DNA of 64,000 nucleotides from Onthophagus taurus (GCF_036711975.1 NC_091976.1:8618001-8682000); one strand, 5' to 3'. Shown: positions 43,936-56,894, counted from the stretch's first letter. Program-made: numbers and translations. Notes: generated from the letters alone by a model not told the origin.

Positions 43936-44230
43936 CGCGTCGTTCTACCTTCAACTGGAATTAGTGTATATATATATATATATATTTTCTTTTTAGTTTG
44001 TTAGGGACATTTATTAATTTTTATTTGTTTAGGCTCTTCATTTTTTATATTTTTTTCGTTTTTTACTTATCGGCCACGATAATTGTTTCAGGTTGAATTT
44101 AATTTTGATTTGTTATTACTTTATTTTGTTTTTTTTATATATTTCTTTTTTTCTGTGTATGGGATTTCCAGGAACACCAGGGTGCCATAATTTGGCTTAC
44201 TGATGGAAATACCCTTTGGCAAACTCTATA

Positions 44231-44576
44231 TGTTCGAAAACAATTCAAGAAAATTTGTTTAAAAAAAAAAAATAAAAATAGATTATTTAACGTTAACTCG
44301 AAAAAGTTTATAGTGAACGACAGAAAATTAAAGTTTATAATTAAGTCTTACTCTTTTAATCAATGTTTAAATTTACACAAAGAATAACTCGTTTCACAAG
44401 GAAGAACAGATACACTTGAAGGCTGGACACAAAAGAGAATTTATTGAAAGACATAACTAGTTACATTACACGTTTTGAAATTTCTGCGCACGCACCACTC
44501 GACACTCAAACAAAAATTAAAATAAATAAATGAATAAACGTATTAATTTTGAAGTTATAAATTGAATTTTAAACAT
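44231..44576 (-). repeat. 3' LTR of BEL/Pao element
   Basis: On the minus strand TGTTTAAAATTC to GTTTTCGAACA; nearly identical to the 5' LTR. The purine tract AAGGCGGGCGGAA (minus strand, 44577-44589) abuts it. Confidence 0.92.
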
Positions 44577-45287
44577 TCCGCCCGCCTTGCCGAGCATGTC
44601 GGCAATAAAGAAAACGATATGAAAAGCGGTAACGTCAAAACAAATAACTTTGTGAAATGAAAATAAAGAATTCTATATAAGAAATAAATCGCGACCTTTC
44701 GTCTAACTGTCCACATGGACTTACAAAATGTGTACAAAAAGGGTTACCGAAATCGAAAGAGTAAACGCAAAGGGACACAATTCATTTGACAGTTAAACAA
44801 AGCATTGAATCGAATTTGAACAGAGAGTTAACGAAAATTACGGTATCAAAATAAGAATTGAAAAGTGAAAACATGTACCGTCGACAAAAATGAGAAATAA
44901 ACAACAAAATTGCAAGTAAGTGAAAATAGATATAAACATATATCTTCGTTGTGGGGAATTAAACAAAATCTTTAACAGGGAAGTACACATAACTTAGCGA
45001 TAGGACGAATTAGTGTGGTAGTAGGCGTCTTTATTGTGGCAATCCTAACATTGCCATCGGAACCGGAGTGAAGCTGAAGAACTCGTGCCATCAACCAGTT
45101 AGCTGGAGGGAGTCGCTCATCCTTGACGAGTACCAGACTTCCAATCTCTGGTAGGTTTCGTTTATCAAACCATTTAGTCGAGTTCTGGATTGATTGAAGG
45201 TAGAATCTTTCCCATTTTCTCCAGAAATCCTCTACCATTCGTCGAAGAGCTTGCCAGCGAGAGAGACGAGATACATTTTCGTCTAAC

Positions 45288-48200
45288 AAGGGAAGTGTCA
45301 CAACTGTGTCTCACCGATTTCGATGCAATTTGGTACAGTCATAGAATGGGCCAAAATAAGGTTCGTACATTTTTTTATACGTGCGGTAAAAGCCCCTGGG
45401 GCGAGTTATAGGGGTTGAAAGTTTGGAGAAAAAGTACGTTTTCACTTATATTTTAAAAATGAAAAGTGCTATCAAAATTTGGTAAATTGTAACTGATATT
45501 CATTTTAAAAGAGCTTTCTTTTGATGTATCACACATATACCAGAGGGTTAAGAAGGGCGAACTACCCCTATTTTTTTGGAATTATTTAAAAACCACCCTA
45601 TCGATTTTGGCGGCATTAAGTATACTTCCAGCACGTTCAAAAATATTAGTTAAGGGTTTTTTCCCATTCGCTCTAGATCATCCCCAGCGAAGTTACGGGG
45701 GTTAACATGTAACCACTTTTCGTAAGAATGATGTGATAAAATTGTCAGGTATTTTGTAAATACTTTAACAAAACCGTAAATTAGTCGCACAATAAAATGT
45801 TTAATGTAAAATAAGGCATAATACACCATTTAGGGGTGGTTGGGGTTAACCACCCCCTTAAAAATTAATTCTATCCCGGGCATTACTTGTTGATTACGGC
45901 GAAATTTGGTACTGTGTTTGTTTTATATAGTTTATTAGTTTATTTTTATTCTACATAATGTTGCCAAAAATACACCTACCAAAAAAATTTTGGCACAATA
46001 TTTGTTTTTTTAGTGCCGCTTGCTAAAGGTCATTTCTCAAAATAGTTTTTTCTAGTATAAAAGAACGTGTGCCCAGTGGGTAGATTTTAGTTTCAGAGCA
46101 ACTGACAGAAGCAATGGTTACAATAAACCCAATAAACGTTTTAAATTTGCTAATGACAGTTTTTACTGTTATGAATATTCCCCAGACTCCTGTAAATGAA
46201 GCAGAAGTTAGTTTAAAAGAAAATATACAGCGTATTTTAATGGAAAGTATGGAAGACTACAATATGCAAATTGAAGACGAAACTGTATTAATTTTCGATT
46301 CATCCAATGGCATCAATGACGGTCAGCAAATTATTGAAGACCAGGATACAACTGACAGGTTTGTAGAAGATACTGATGCTCATTGTCCATTGAAGGATGA
46401 CATCGACTACGAGTACAAATTAGAGGCGGTAAATTACTGGACAAGTGGGAAGAAAGGTTATTTGAAACTAGAAACCGTAAAAAACAAATACCGAAAAGTA
46501 ACGTCAAAGACCCAATTGCACAGATGGTCTAAATATATTGAAGAAAGAGGGACATACAAAGAAAAATTAGCAGAAATTACCGAATTTGTAATTAATCAAG
46601 CGAGAGCCGCCGTAGATAATAAATTGCCACTACATGATATTGATATACGCAGATGGGCTATACAAGCTAGAAATGAAAAGAATTTATCTCCTCAACTGTT
46701 CAAAGCATCTCATAGCTGGGTGCAACGTTTTAAGAAAGCAAATCGGTTAGTAAGCCGAAAAATAACAAAATTTCTATCCCAAAAACAATTTGAAATGTTG
46801 ATCGAGTAAAAACTTTAGCAAAAGATTTCGTTAAAGAGGCAAAGCTACAAATCCAAATATATGGACCTGAAAACACCTACAATTCGGATCAGAGCGGTTT
46901 TAACTTGGAATTCCATTCGGGAAGAACATTAAGCGATTTAGGAGTTAAAACCGTAGAAAGTGTGGTCCAGTCGGTGTCATCTACAACGCACAGTTACACA
47001 ATTCAACCCGTAATATCTGCTGATGGGAAACTTCTTTCTCCACTTTTTATTGTTTTAAAAGAACCCTCTGGCAGCTTTGGACCGAGGGTAGCAAATACAA
47101 TGTTTAAAGCAGACAATATATACGTTTTGGCATCAAAATCTGGAAAGTTAACTTCAGAACACATGAAAAATTGGCTCCAAAATGTATATTTTCCAAATAC
47201 TGGTTCTAAATCATTATTATTATTAGATTCTTGGAGTGGCCATTGTCCTGAAGTTATTAGTGAAATAACTCCATCAGGTACTAATTTTAAACATTTATCT
47301 ATACCTGCAGGGACAACAGGTCAAATACAGCCCCTAGATGTATTTGGTTTCAGAATATGGAAAAATTTTATTAGAAGATTCTCTGATCAGATTATTCTTT
47401 ACCAGTATGATGTCAATTTACATCAGAGGGATAACATATTAAAATTGCAATCGTTGACGCATAACCAGTTGGCTTCCCCTCGGTTTATAAATGTTTTTAA
47501 ATACGCATGGTTTGCAAGTGGCTATATAGAGGAGAGACCAGACCATTTTGAAAATCCCGTGGAAGTTTGCTTTTCGAGTGAGAAGCCAACGTGTGATATC
47601 TGTGGGGATATAGCGGTCATAACATGTGCATGGTGTAAAAAATCCTTATGTTTAAAACATTTTTTCCACGACTTTCATTTTTGCCAACACTACGTAGAAT
47701 AAAAATAAATTTAATATTGAAAATTAATATAATACATAAAAAACGTCAATTAGTAATGTAGAATAAACTTCTTTGGTATATTGAACTATTTTTTTTGTCA
47801 GTTGCTTTTTAACTCATAAATAAATAAAATATCTTATTTATCTAGTAGTTTTATATTTATTATTTAAAGAAAATGAGGGTAGTTTACCTCGTGGAACATC
47901 GATAGATAGATTTTTAAAAAACAATACCACAGTTACGATGGCAGTTTTCATCTTCGAGGTATAAACAAAAAACTACCCCTAATTTGTAACCCTTATAACC
48001 ATTTTCAAAAATTTTTACTTCAAATATAAAACAAACACAGTACCAAATTTCGCCGTAATCGACAAATAACGCCCGGGATAGAATTAATTTTTAAGGGGGT
48101 GGATAACCCCAACAACCCCTATATGGTGTATTATGCCTTATTTTACACTAAACATTTTATTGTGCGACTAATTTACGGTTTTGTTTAAAGTATTTTCAAA

Positions 48201-48666
48201 ATACCTGACAATTTTATCACATCATTCTTACGAAAAGTGCTTACATGTTAACCCCCGTAACTTCGCTGGGGTTGATCTAGGGCGAATGGGAAAAAACCCT
48301 TAACTAATATTTTTGAACGCACTAGAAGTATACTTAATGCCGCCAAAATCGATAGGGTGGTTTTTAAATAATTCCAAAAAAATAGGGGTAGTTCGCCCTT
48401 TTTAACCCTCTGCTATATGTGTGACACATCAAAAGAAAGCTCTTTTAAAATGAATATCAGTTACAATTTACCAAATTTTGATAGCACTTTTCGTTTTCAA
48501 AATATAAGTGAAAACGTACTTTTTCTCCAAACTTTCAACCCCTATAACTCGCCCCAGGGGCTTTTACCGCACGTATAAAAAAATGTGCGAACCTTATTTT
48601 GGCCCATTCTATGACTGTACCAAATTGCATCGAAATCGGTGAGACACAGTTGTGACACTTCCCTTG
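45288..48666 (+). mobile_element. DDE transposon with about 600-bp terminal inverted repeats
   Basis: Terminal repeats starting CAAGGGAAGTGTCACAACTG extend inward over roughly 45288-45930 and 48045-48666 with few differences. TAA brackets the element (45285-45287, 48667-48669) inside the BEL integrase, so the duplication is 3 bp. The body encodes a two-part transposase on the plus strand. The superfamily is uncertain: the protein belongs to the broad Tc1/mariner-pogo DDE_1 group by motif, but the 3-bp TAA duplication and the long repeats are not typical of pogo (TA). Confidence 0.85.
46114..47702 (+). pseudogene. DDE_1-type transposase, one frameshift
   Basis: First segment (46114-46809): acidic N-terminus, then a region with paired helix-turn-helix character ending SWVQRFKKANRLVSRKITKF, like CENP-B/pogo DNA-binding domains. 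A one-base frame change near 46800 leads into the catalytic part: NSDQSGFNLEFHSGRTLS (first Asp, about 46879-46932), SLLLLDSWSGHC (second Asp, about 47212-47247) and GQIQPLDVFGFRIWK (third Asp, about 47320-47364). The C-terminus adds a Cys/His cluster (CDICGDIAVITCAWCKKSLC, about 47590-47650) that could bind zinc. No other stop was seen, so it decayed recently. Total about 530 residues. Confidence 0.8.
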
Positions 48667-51600
48667 TAAGAGGGACGGCTCGGGAACGATATTAAGAGCC
48701 GAACCAATCAAGAAATGAGCTGGTGTAAGAACGTCATAATTGCTAGGATCCTCGGAGATTGCACAAAGAGGTCTAGAGTTCAAAACAGCCTCAATTTGAA
48801 CTAATACAGTGTAGAACTCCTCGTAGGTAAGCAGGGTAGCTCCGACAATTTTTTTAAGGTGTGTTTTGACGGATCGTACTCCAGCCTCCCATTTTCCGCC
48901 AAAATGTGGTGCAGCTGGAGGATTAAACCTCCATTGTGTCCCGTCGTCGCTCAAGATTCCAGCAATGTGTTTCCACTCCTTTGAAGCAGCTGAAAACATT
49001 GTCCGAAGTTCGCGGTCGGCGCCAACCAGATTCGTTCCGCAGTCACTGTATAAATATTTACAGAGTCCTCGACGACCGGAAAATCGTCTATATGCTGCCA
49101 GGAAACCCGATGTTGAATAATCGGTCGCTATTTCGAGGTGAATGGCCGATGTTGCTAAACATATAAACAATACTAAGTACCCTTTATAAGTCTTACCGCT
49201 TCGCCCTCGGAAGGTTCGAAGCTGAAAAGGTCCAGCGTAGTCGACTCCGGTGTTGGTGAATGGTCTGGATGGTGTGACACGTGAAGGGGGCAACTGTCCC
49301 ATAAGTTGCTGGCTCGCCTCCGTACGTTGTTTAGCACTGATCATACATTTTTGGATGAAGGATCTGATCGGAACGCGACCACCGACAATCCAAAAACGAC
49401 GTCGTATTGACGACAAGGTTAGCTGGGTCCCTCCGTGCAATGTGCCCCGATGGTGATTGTCTATTATTAATGTTGTTAATCTGGATTCTTTGGGCAATAT
49501 AATCGGATGCTTCTCGTCCCAATCCAGAGCAGCAAATCTAAGGCGACCAGTCACTCTAAGAAATCCTTCACCATCAAGGAATGGAGTAAGTCGGTACAAC
49601 GAACTTGAATTCTTTACCACTCGTCCTTCTTGCAGAGTTCCGACTTCTTCGTCGAAATGAAACTTTTGACATTCTCGTATCCAGAACATAAGAGCATGGT
49701 TAATTTCTTTTGGTGAAAGAACTTCTGTAACAGAATCAAATTTTAGTCTGTTGAAAATGCGAAAGCACCAGGCTGTGACGCGAAGAAGCTTATTAAGCGT
49801 TGAATATCGATGTTTCAGGTTCCAGCCATACATGACAGATGCTGTATGAATAATTGGATTAGAACGTTGCTCTCGTTTTGCCTCGGATGGTGCTGCTGGT
49901 CGACCGGAAGGCCAGTTGGACGAAGGTAGAGACAACCACGAAGGTCCTGACCACCAAAACGAATCATGCTGGAGTCGATGTACGGGAACTCCTCTGGAAG
50001 CGAGGTCAGCAGGGTTGTCTTGACTCGTAACATAGGACCACTGAGCTTCGGGTAATTCCTGGATTTCTATTATTCGATTACGGACGAAGTCCTTCCATCT
50101 GCTTGGGTGGCTGCATATCCATGAAAGGACCACCGTCGAATCACTCCACAGATGGACGGGAACATCTTGGAAGTCTAAAACACTTAGAACGCGTTTCGTC
50201 AACCGCACCAGAAGAACAGCCGCGCATAACTCGAGCCGCGGGATAGTAACACTTTTTAAAGGCGCCACTTTTGTTTTAGAACCAATTAACGAAATTACAA
50301 CTTTACCGGGTTTAGTTACACGAAGGTAAATGACTGCTCCAAACGCGTTATTAGAAGCGTCCGCGAAACCATGCAATTCAATGGAAGTGACGTCGCTGTT
50401 CATCCCAAGCCAACGCGGTACGCGAATAGTTGGAATACCGCGAAAATCGTCAAGAAACGACGTCCACTTCGAAACCAAGTCGTTTGGTAAAGATTCATCC
50501 CAGTCGAGTTTGCGCGTCCACAATTCTTACATGAAAATCTTCGCTGTGATTATCAACGGAGACAACCACCCGAGAGGGTCGAATAACCGCGCAATAAATG
50601 ATAATACCGAACGTTTGGTAAGTTTTACAGAATTTTCGCGCGTAAAGTTCAAACTAAATAGAAATTGATCGTCTACTTTATTCCAGAGAAGTCCGAGCTC
50701 GCGAGGAGAGTGACCATCATCAATGTCTAGGGTACTCGTTTCTGCGATGAGATCAGAAGACAATAATGTAAGAGCCTCCGAACGGTTCGAATTCCACTTA
50801 TGCGCGTTAAAACCGCCCGCCGTTAACACTTGGTTTAGTTGGAAGATTACCTCCTGCACCTCATCAATATCATTCCCTCCGGAAAGAATGTCGTCAACAT
50901 ACGTGTCTTTGATAAGTATCACCGCGCCGAGAGGTTGACGAGAATGATGTTCGTTCGCGAGTTGACGAAGGCAACGAATTGCCAAGTAAGGCGCGCATGA
51001 AAGACCGTACGTAACCGTGGTGAGTTCGTAGCTCTTAAGCTTTTGCGAAGAGTCTTCCCGCCACACGATCCTCTGGAATGGTAAATCATCCTCATGCACC
51101 TTGATCTGGCGGTACATTTTCTCAAGATCGCACGAAAAAGCTACCGCGTGGCGCCTCCACCGCATTAAAACGTCTATTAATTCGTTTTGGAGTTTTGGTC
51201 CCGTATGAAGGCAATCGTTTAGTGACACTCCCGTTGACGTTGGTTGGGACCCGTTAAAAACCACCCGCAATCGCGTGGTCGAACTGGTTTCACGAACGAC
51301 TCCATGGTGAGGTAAATAATAGTTCGGAAAAGTTAATTTCCCAGAAACATGCCGCATATGTCCCAATGAAAGATACTCGCTCATAAATTTACTATATTCG
51401 AACTTGAGCTGTTCATTTTTCGCGAACCTTAACTCCATTCGGTTGAAAGAACCCACAGCGACCGAATAAGAAGTTCCGAGCTCATTAGGCGACTTCCGAA
51501 AAGGTAACCGTACTAAAAATCGACCGTTCGAATCTCGCGAATGAGTTTGTGTAAAGTGCTCTTCACACTCGCGTTCGTCAGATGAAAGACGCGGAATATT

Positions 51601-53732
51601 GACGGTATCATCTTCTTGCTTCCAGAAGCGCTGCATCACGTCGAGGAATTCCCGGTCGATGGAACATTGAAAACCATAAGAGCTCGAATGATTAGAAGGT
51701 TGTTCAGATAACGCGCCGGAAAGAACCCAACCGAGGGCAGTTTGCTGCGCAATTAAAAGACCGTCTTTGCTCTTTAATACACCGTTTTGAATTATTTTTG
51801 AATAAAACTGAACTCCCAGTATTAAGTCGATTTTTCTTTCTGAGGTAAACTCTGGATCCGCTAAAGGCAGGTCACTCATTTCAATCGGTAAGTGTTTAAA
51901 ACGCTTTTGAGGCAAATAAGAGGTTAATTGTGGTAAAATTAAAGTTTCCTCTTCGAAGGAAATGATCGGATTCAGTCGCGAAACCAACCGTACCGATACC
52001 ACGCCATTGGTAACGCAGGTACGCTTCGACCCAATCCCGGTTATAGGAACGTTCGCTGAACGCCGTTGAAGATGAAGCTGTTGAACTAATGTTTCGCCGA
52101 CGAAAGACACCTCCGAACCTTGGTCAATCAACGCGCGAACTATTAACGAATCTCCGCGGGGCGAGATGATCCGCACTAAAGCCGTGGCAAGGAGCACCGA
52201 AGTTTGAAGGTGATGAGAATGCACGACATGGCTTGATGAAGGAAGTTGTTTCGCTGGAGAGTTCGATTGTGGATTGGTGTTTTTATTATTAAATATACGT
52301 GCCTCGGGAGGAGCTTCGTGAAGGGTGGAATGATGGGGCTTGTTACAGAACCGACACCGTTTAGAAACTCGACATTTTTTAAACAAGTGTGGCCCCAAAC
52401 AATTAAAACAGAGACCCCGTGAGATTATTAAATCTGTTCTTTGAGACGCATTCCGTGTTAAATACTCTGGGCAACTGGCAATGTAATGAGCAGCTCCGCA
52501 AGCCGAACATCCCGAAGTTGGAACTGACGCGTTGTGAGATTTGAAATTAAAATTTTTATTAAACGATTGCGTAACTCTTTTATTATTTCCAGGCAGCTTT
52601 TCGATCGCTTCAAGGGTGTAGATCCTACGAACAAGAAATTCCTCAAATTCCTCGAATGTTGAAGGGTCACGATAACTGCTAATGGACTTTTCCCAATCTT
52701 TAGCCGTTTCTGAATCGAGCTTGCGAACAATCAAATAAACCAAAATATTATCCCAATACTTTATCGGACATCCCAACGACTCCAATGCCCCCAATGCTTC
52801 TTTAACTTCCCCGAGAAGTTTCTTCAATTCAGAAGCTGATTCAGTTTTAAGAGAGCGCGCCGACAACAATAGCGTTAATTGTGTGTCTACCATAACGCGA
52901 CGATTTTCATAACGTTCTATCAATAACGTCCACGCCCGTTGAAAATTGTCGTTGGTAACTAATAAGTTCTTAAGTAATTGCGCGGGTTCATTAATAAGGC
53001 ACATTTTTAGGTAATGAAATTTCTCAACGTTGGAAATATCATCGTTGGAATGTACCATTGAGAAAAACAAATCACGGAACTGTGGCCAGTTACTGTAACT
53101 ACCATCGAAAACCGGAAGCTTAATTTGAGGCAGTTGTCTCGAACGCGAATACGAAGGTACAGCTGCTGGTTGAATTGGTTGTGGACTCGAACAGTTCTCA
53201 ACCGAAGGTGCCACCGATTGCCTGCTTCGAACCGAAGATGCTGCAGAGGATCCCCTTAAGGACCGTAAAGATTCCAGAAGAAAAGTCTTTGCGTCCAAAT
53301 ACGCTTCCTCACAAACCGCGAATTGATCGTCCGAAAAGTATATAGTATCGGCATATTCGACTTTACAAGGGATTAATTTCTTATGAATATTAAAAAATTC
53401 ATTCCAACTGACTTCTAGTCGATCAAGTCGACTTTTAAGATTGCTGGTTGTCCAGTTACCTCTCCCCATCTTTTTTGTGTTGTCTATAACGCGAGAAATT
53501 GTACCGAAAAAGTCGTTTTGTTGCTCGAAAAGCGCGTTTATGTCTCTCTTTTTTTCTTCAGTAGACATCTTGAATGCGAAGAAATAAAGTCTCGTTAGAA
53601 AATATCCGAACTAGAATAATTAACTCCGTACCGAAAGAAATTAGTTATAAATAATCTATAATATTAATCAGAATCGCCGCTAACTCGAAAAAGATGTCCG
53701 CAAGTTAAACCGTACGCACATCCGCGAGTTGA

Positions 53733-53749
53733 TCCGGCTCGAAGGACCA
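53733..53749 (-). other. Primer-binding site of BEL/Pao element
   Basis: Minus strand TGGTCCTTCGAGCCGGA, five bases after the 5' LTR. It has the form of a tRNA 3'-end complement and the position expected; I did not determine the tRNA. Confidence 0.7.
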
Positions 53750-53754
53750 AAAAA

Positions 53755-54099
53755 TGTTCGAAAACAGTTCAAGAAAATTTGTTTAAAAAAAAAAAATAAA
53801 AATAGATTATTTAACGTTAACTCGAAAAAGTTTATAGTGAACGACAAAAAATTAAAGTTTATAATTAAGTCTTACTCTTTTAATCAATGTTTAAATTTAC
53901 ACAAAGAATAACTCGTTTCACAAGGAAGAACAGATACACTTGAAGGCTGGACACAAAAGAGAATTTATTGAAAGACATAACTAGTTACATTACACGTTTT
54001 GAAATTTCTGCGCACGCACCACTCGACACTCAAACAAAAATTAAAATAAATAAATGAATAAACGTATTAATTTTGAAGTTATAAATTGAATTTTAAACA
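53755..54099 (-). repeat. 5' LTR of BEL/Pao element
   Basis: 345 bp, the upstream LTR for the minus-strand element; differs from the other LTR at three places only. Confidence 0.92.
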
Positions 54100-54172
54100 C
54101 TATACTTAGTTATTTTAATGTATTACTTATATTGTAGTATTCTTTTATGCCAATAAACTATTATTATTATTA

Positions 54173-55776
54173 AAACAACCAAAAAAATTAAGTTAAAATA
54201 TTAAAGAAGAAAAAAAAACTAATTGAACAAATTTTGGATAACGGAACGTTAATTATGGATACAAATACTAGTGATGGTTATGAGTTTCAAGAGAACAATA
54301 GTAATTAATTATGCTTACTTATTCTACGCCACGACGACGCTTTTCCACCAGGATTCGGACGCTTCAGGAGGTGGCTTCAAGGCACAATTTCGATAGGAGG
54401 ATTCGATTTCTTTAGTAAATTACCCACCACAAACCACCAGGCGATAAAGCTGACTTAAGCAAAATAATTATACAAAACGCAATTTAATATACAGGGCGGT
54501 TTGTTACATCACCCCCTTCCTCAGAAAAGAATGTGTGCCCTGAGGTGCCATTCCTTTTCGCGTTAATCCTTTACAACGTAGAAGAACGTACAACGCTTAA
54601 AATTAACCCTTTTAAAACCTTAAAACTAACACCATTAAATTCTTCAACGACACCCACTTCGAAAGTTCCTAAAGATCACTTTCATACTACAATCCCTTTC
54701 ACTTGAAAATGGCGGTTTGTTACACTGCCATTTTTCCTACATTGAAATGACTGGTCAGAGATTCATATCAAGAGTTCAACAACATCAAAGAGACGTAAAA
54801 AATAACAGTACTCGTACTGCTTTGTGCTCTCTGAGAATCTCTCTGTAAGAGGCAATTTATAGGTATGTGCTACATAAAAACCACGCCTAACGTTTTGAAT
54901 TTCGTTATTGACTTGGAGGCTCTTAGTCCTTCTTATGCGGAAATATTACAAATAGCATCTAAAAAGTAAGGCTGTTAATTGTAGTTAGGTTTCCGTTAAT
55001 CATTTAATTTGTATTTTTGCCTATATTTAAGTTCAATGTGAACAGATCCGGACTATGCCTGGTTATCTGTTGTAGGAAGGTGGTGAAATAAAGACGAGTA
55101 GATAATTAATTCATACTAAATTTTATTATACAAATTTTTAGTTTATATACAAAACCTTAAAACTACAATGTGCGATTGATTCCAAAACAATCGTGTCTTA
55201 TTTACAAAAATTAAATTAACAATTATTTTACGTCCTCAATTCTTGTTTGAGCACTGCCGATATCGATCCTTAATCGGCAATTGATCGATGGACCTGCTGA
55301 GTTGCAGCACTTCGTCAGGTGTTGTTGCGACCGCTAACTGGGTCGGTTCGAACCTTGCGTTATCACTATTTTAATTTATTTCCTAAGTTGTTTGTAATAT
55401 TAAAAAAATCTTTTTTGTTTAATTAAGATTAAACACAATGACATAGTAGCCTCATAGTTTCTAATTAATATTTAATCAGTTGCTGTTTGGGTTGCCTATG
55501 TGTTCTCTGATTAATCGCGTGGGTGGTTGGCCATTTTCTCTCTCATCTTTTAATGTGTTTTCGTCGGCTGTCTTGTTAGATATTAACTGTTAATTTTTAC
55601 TGCTTGTACCTTGTTTGCAGTTTTTTTGGGCTTTAGTATGGTGTTGCCCTTAAGTTGTGTTGCCTTTAAGTCAATTGAATTAGTAAAAATTTTGTCAAAT
55701 TAACTTGATAAGTTTATAGTCCTCGCGCCACACATCATTGCTTTGATTGTTAATTCTCCCTTTTCCGTGTTATTTA
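54173..55776. other. Fragments; possible LTR end, no gene recognised
   Basis: On the minus strand, GGAAGGGGGTGA followed by TGTAACAAACCGCCC (54514-54488) looks like a purine tract and LTR start. A second TGTAACAAACCGCC-like piece occurs inverted at 54712-54725. The remainder to 55776 is noncoding, with an ATCGAT-rich patch near 55260-55290. Confidence 0.45.
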
Positions 55777-55814
55777 GTCTTGATAATGAGCTCATAAAAG
55801 CTCGAAAGCTCGAC
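55777..55814 (+). ncRNA. Hammerhead-like motif, mutated core
   Basis: Stem I GTC/GAC with further pairs outward, core TTGATAA (two departures from CTGANGA), stem II GAGC/GCTC, GAAA, stem III GC, cleavage site TC, followed by an AATAAA-type tail. Probably an old inactive copy. Confidence 0.45.
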
Positions 55815-56233
55815 AAATTTTTGAATAAACACATCTTATGAAACTAACGAGAACATAGTTTCCCTACATCATTGGAGTTAACAACCTTTCCCGTTAAGAA
55901 CTTTAGTGCTTAAATTTTATGTAGTACTTTGTTACTTCTTGTACACTCAAAAACAATCAATTTCTGATACTTCAGGTATGGTTTTGAGGAATTTGATGAT
56001 ACATTGAAAACTGCCACAGATAGATATAGGAATCTTTCTAATTGAGTTGTAGATAATTAAATTAACAACATACGAGTATACTTCACACATTATCCCGATC
56101 TGCTACAGATTCCGTCTCCAGATTTATAAAATTCCAAAAATTGATACCTTATGACCGCCCGTTTATGCAACTTTGTTCGCATTTCTCTTAATTTCATTAT
56201 TTCCTTAATTAAACTTCCAATTTTCATATATTA

Positions 56234-56352
56234 TACAACAAGACGATCGAAAATACTCGATAATACGAGACGTATTGCCTGAAACATCACTCGACCTTCG
56301 GTTTTTTAAGGCAATACGTCGAGATTCTAGTATTTTCGATTGTCTTGTTGTA
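56234..56352. repeat. 119-bp hairpin repeat
   Basis: Outer arms TACAACAAGAC/GTCTTGTTGTA, then ATCGAAAATACT/AGTATTTTCGAT, then GACGTATTGCCT/AGGCAATACGTC pair with small gaps. Likely a small foldback MITE; flanking duplication not identified. Confidence 0.65.
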
Positions 56353-56381
56353 CATGGCTAGACTATTTCATGAATAAAAAA

Positions 56382-56456
56382 TATACATATTTTTAGAATT
56401 TTAATATTTTTTTAATAAATTACATTAATTGTTATGGAAACATTCATGGATGTATG
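56382..56456 (+). repeat. 75-bp direct repeat, left copy
   Basis: Nearly the same text recurs at 57905-57979 (shared TGTTATGGAAACATTCATGG). The two copies flank 1.45 kb that includes the minus-strand hammerhead and the pogo-type fragment. Confidence 0.7.
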
Positions 56457-56533
56457 TTTGGTATTCATGTTGCAAGTTTTAAATTTCAAATTTAAACTAT
56501 ATAAAAAACTTCTTACTTGCTTAATATCAATTT

Positions 56534-56574
56534 ATTCGGAACCGGTTTCGAGCTTAGCCCATCATCAGCCGAAT
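56534..56574 (-). ncRNA. Hammerhead ribozyme, best motif in the window
   Basis: Minus strand: stem I ATTCGG/CCGAAT (6 bp, perfect), core CTGATGA, stem II GGGC/GCTC with one wobble and loop TAA, GAAA, palindromic stem III CCGG, cleavage site TT. Every core residue is intact. Its carrier element must end before the pogo fragment at 56895. Confidence 0.85.
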
Positions 56575-56894
56575 CTACGTAAAAGCAATCACATTATAAT
56601 CAATTAAATATAATGAAAAACATAATAAAAGTATTACAATCATAAACTTACTGTCAAATAGTTAAAAAGAAACCCACGACGTCATTAAACAAAAATAATG
56701 AAAAGAATACAAATTGAAATATATCAATCAATAATGATGTATGTTATTGTGAGCAATTAAAGTTAAAAACACAGTGTATAAATAAAATTGTATAGATAAA
56801 ATATTTTAAATCACTTTAAAAAGAACGAAACGCACGAAACAAAACTTGACATGAGCACGAGAAAAACGACTATGAAACAGAAAAATAAAACCGT

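Larger units (their letters stand above)
44972..53568 (-). pseudogene. gag-pol: BEL/Pao Gag-Pol polyprotein, interrupted
   Basis: ATG at 53566-53568. The N-terminal Gag region contains QIKLPVFDGSYSNWPQFRD (the usual BEL capsid-type domain), then Cys/His knuckles (CFNCLGPHLFKKC, CRFCNKPHHSTLH). Protease LIDQGSEVSFVG (about 52125). RT has FSCDLEKMYRQIKV and TYVDDIL (about 50890-50910). A TAA at 50527-50529, in frame, splits RT from RNase H (HGFADASNNAFGAVIY). Integrase: HHRGTLHGG then CMISAKQR, where the second Cys is Ser; catalytic VDYAGP, YSDCGTNL and GGKWEAGV are all present. After the nested transposon the tail (LLDENVSRLSRWQ ... PPANWLMARVLQLHSG) ends at 44972. Confidence 0.93.
44231..54099 (-). 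mobile_element. BEL/Pao retrotransposon, young, with nested transposon
   Basis: LTRs of 346 and 345 bp differ by two substitutions and one 1-bp indel. The duplication CTATA is exact on both sides (44226-44230, 54100-54104), the 5-bp length usual for BEL/Pao. Minus-strand order: LTR, primer site, one gag-pol gene, purine tract, LTR. A 3379-bp DDE transposon sits inside the integrase end. Without it the element is about 6.5 kb. Besides that insertion I see a single nonsense codon in the polyprotein and one lost zinc ligand. Confidence 0.95.
43570..54172 (+). mobile_element. Jockey/CR1-like LINE 3' end, split by BEL/Pao
   Basis: Coding end at 43935, 3' UTR to 44230, then the BEL/Pao insertion; the UTR resumes after the CTATA duplication (54100) and ends GCCAATAAACTATTATTATTATT at about 54145-54170, a polyadenylation signal plus TTA repeat tail. 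Removing the BEL element joins the two parts smoothly. Confidence 0.75.

Noticed and set aside
43963..43985. TA dinucleotide run as a possible CRISPR or structural repeat
   Set aside because: A simple microsatellite in the LINE 3' UTR. No CRISPR-like spaced repeats occur in this eukaryotic window.
48866..49660. Plus-strand frames opposite the BEL/Pao integrase
   Set aside because: Antisense shadows of a well-supported minus-strand polyprotein.
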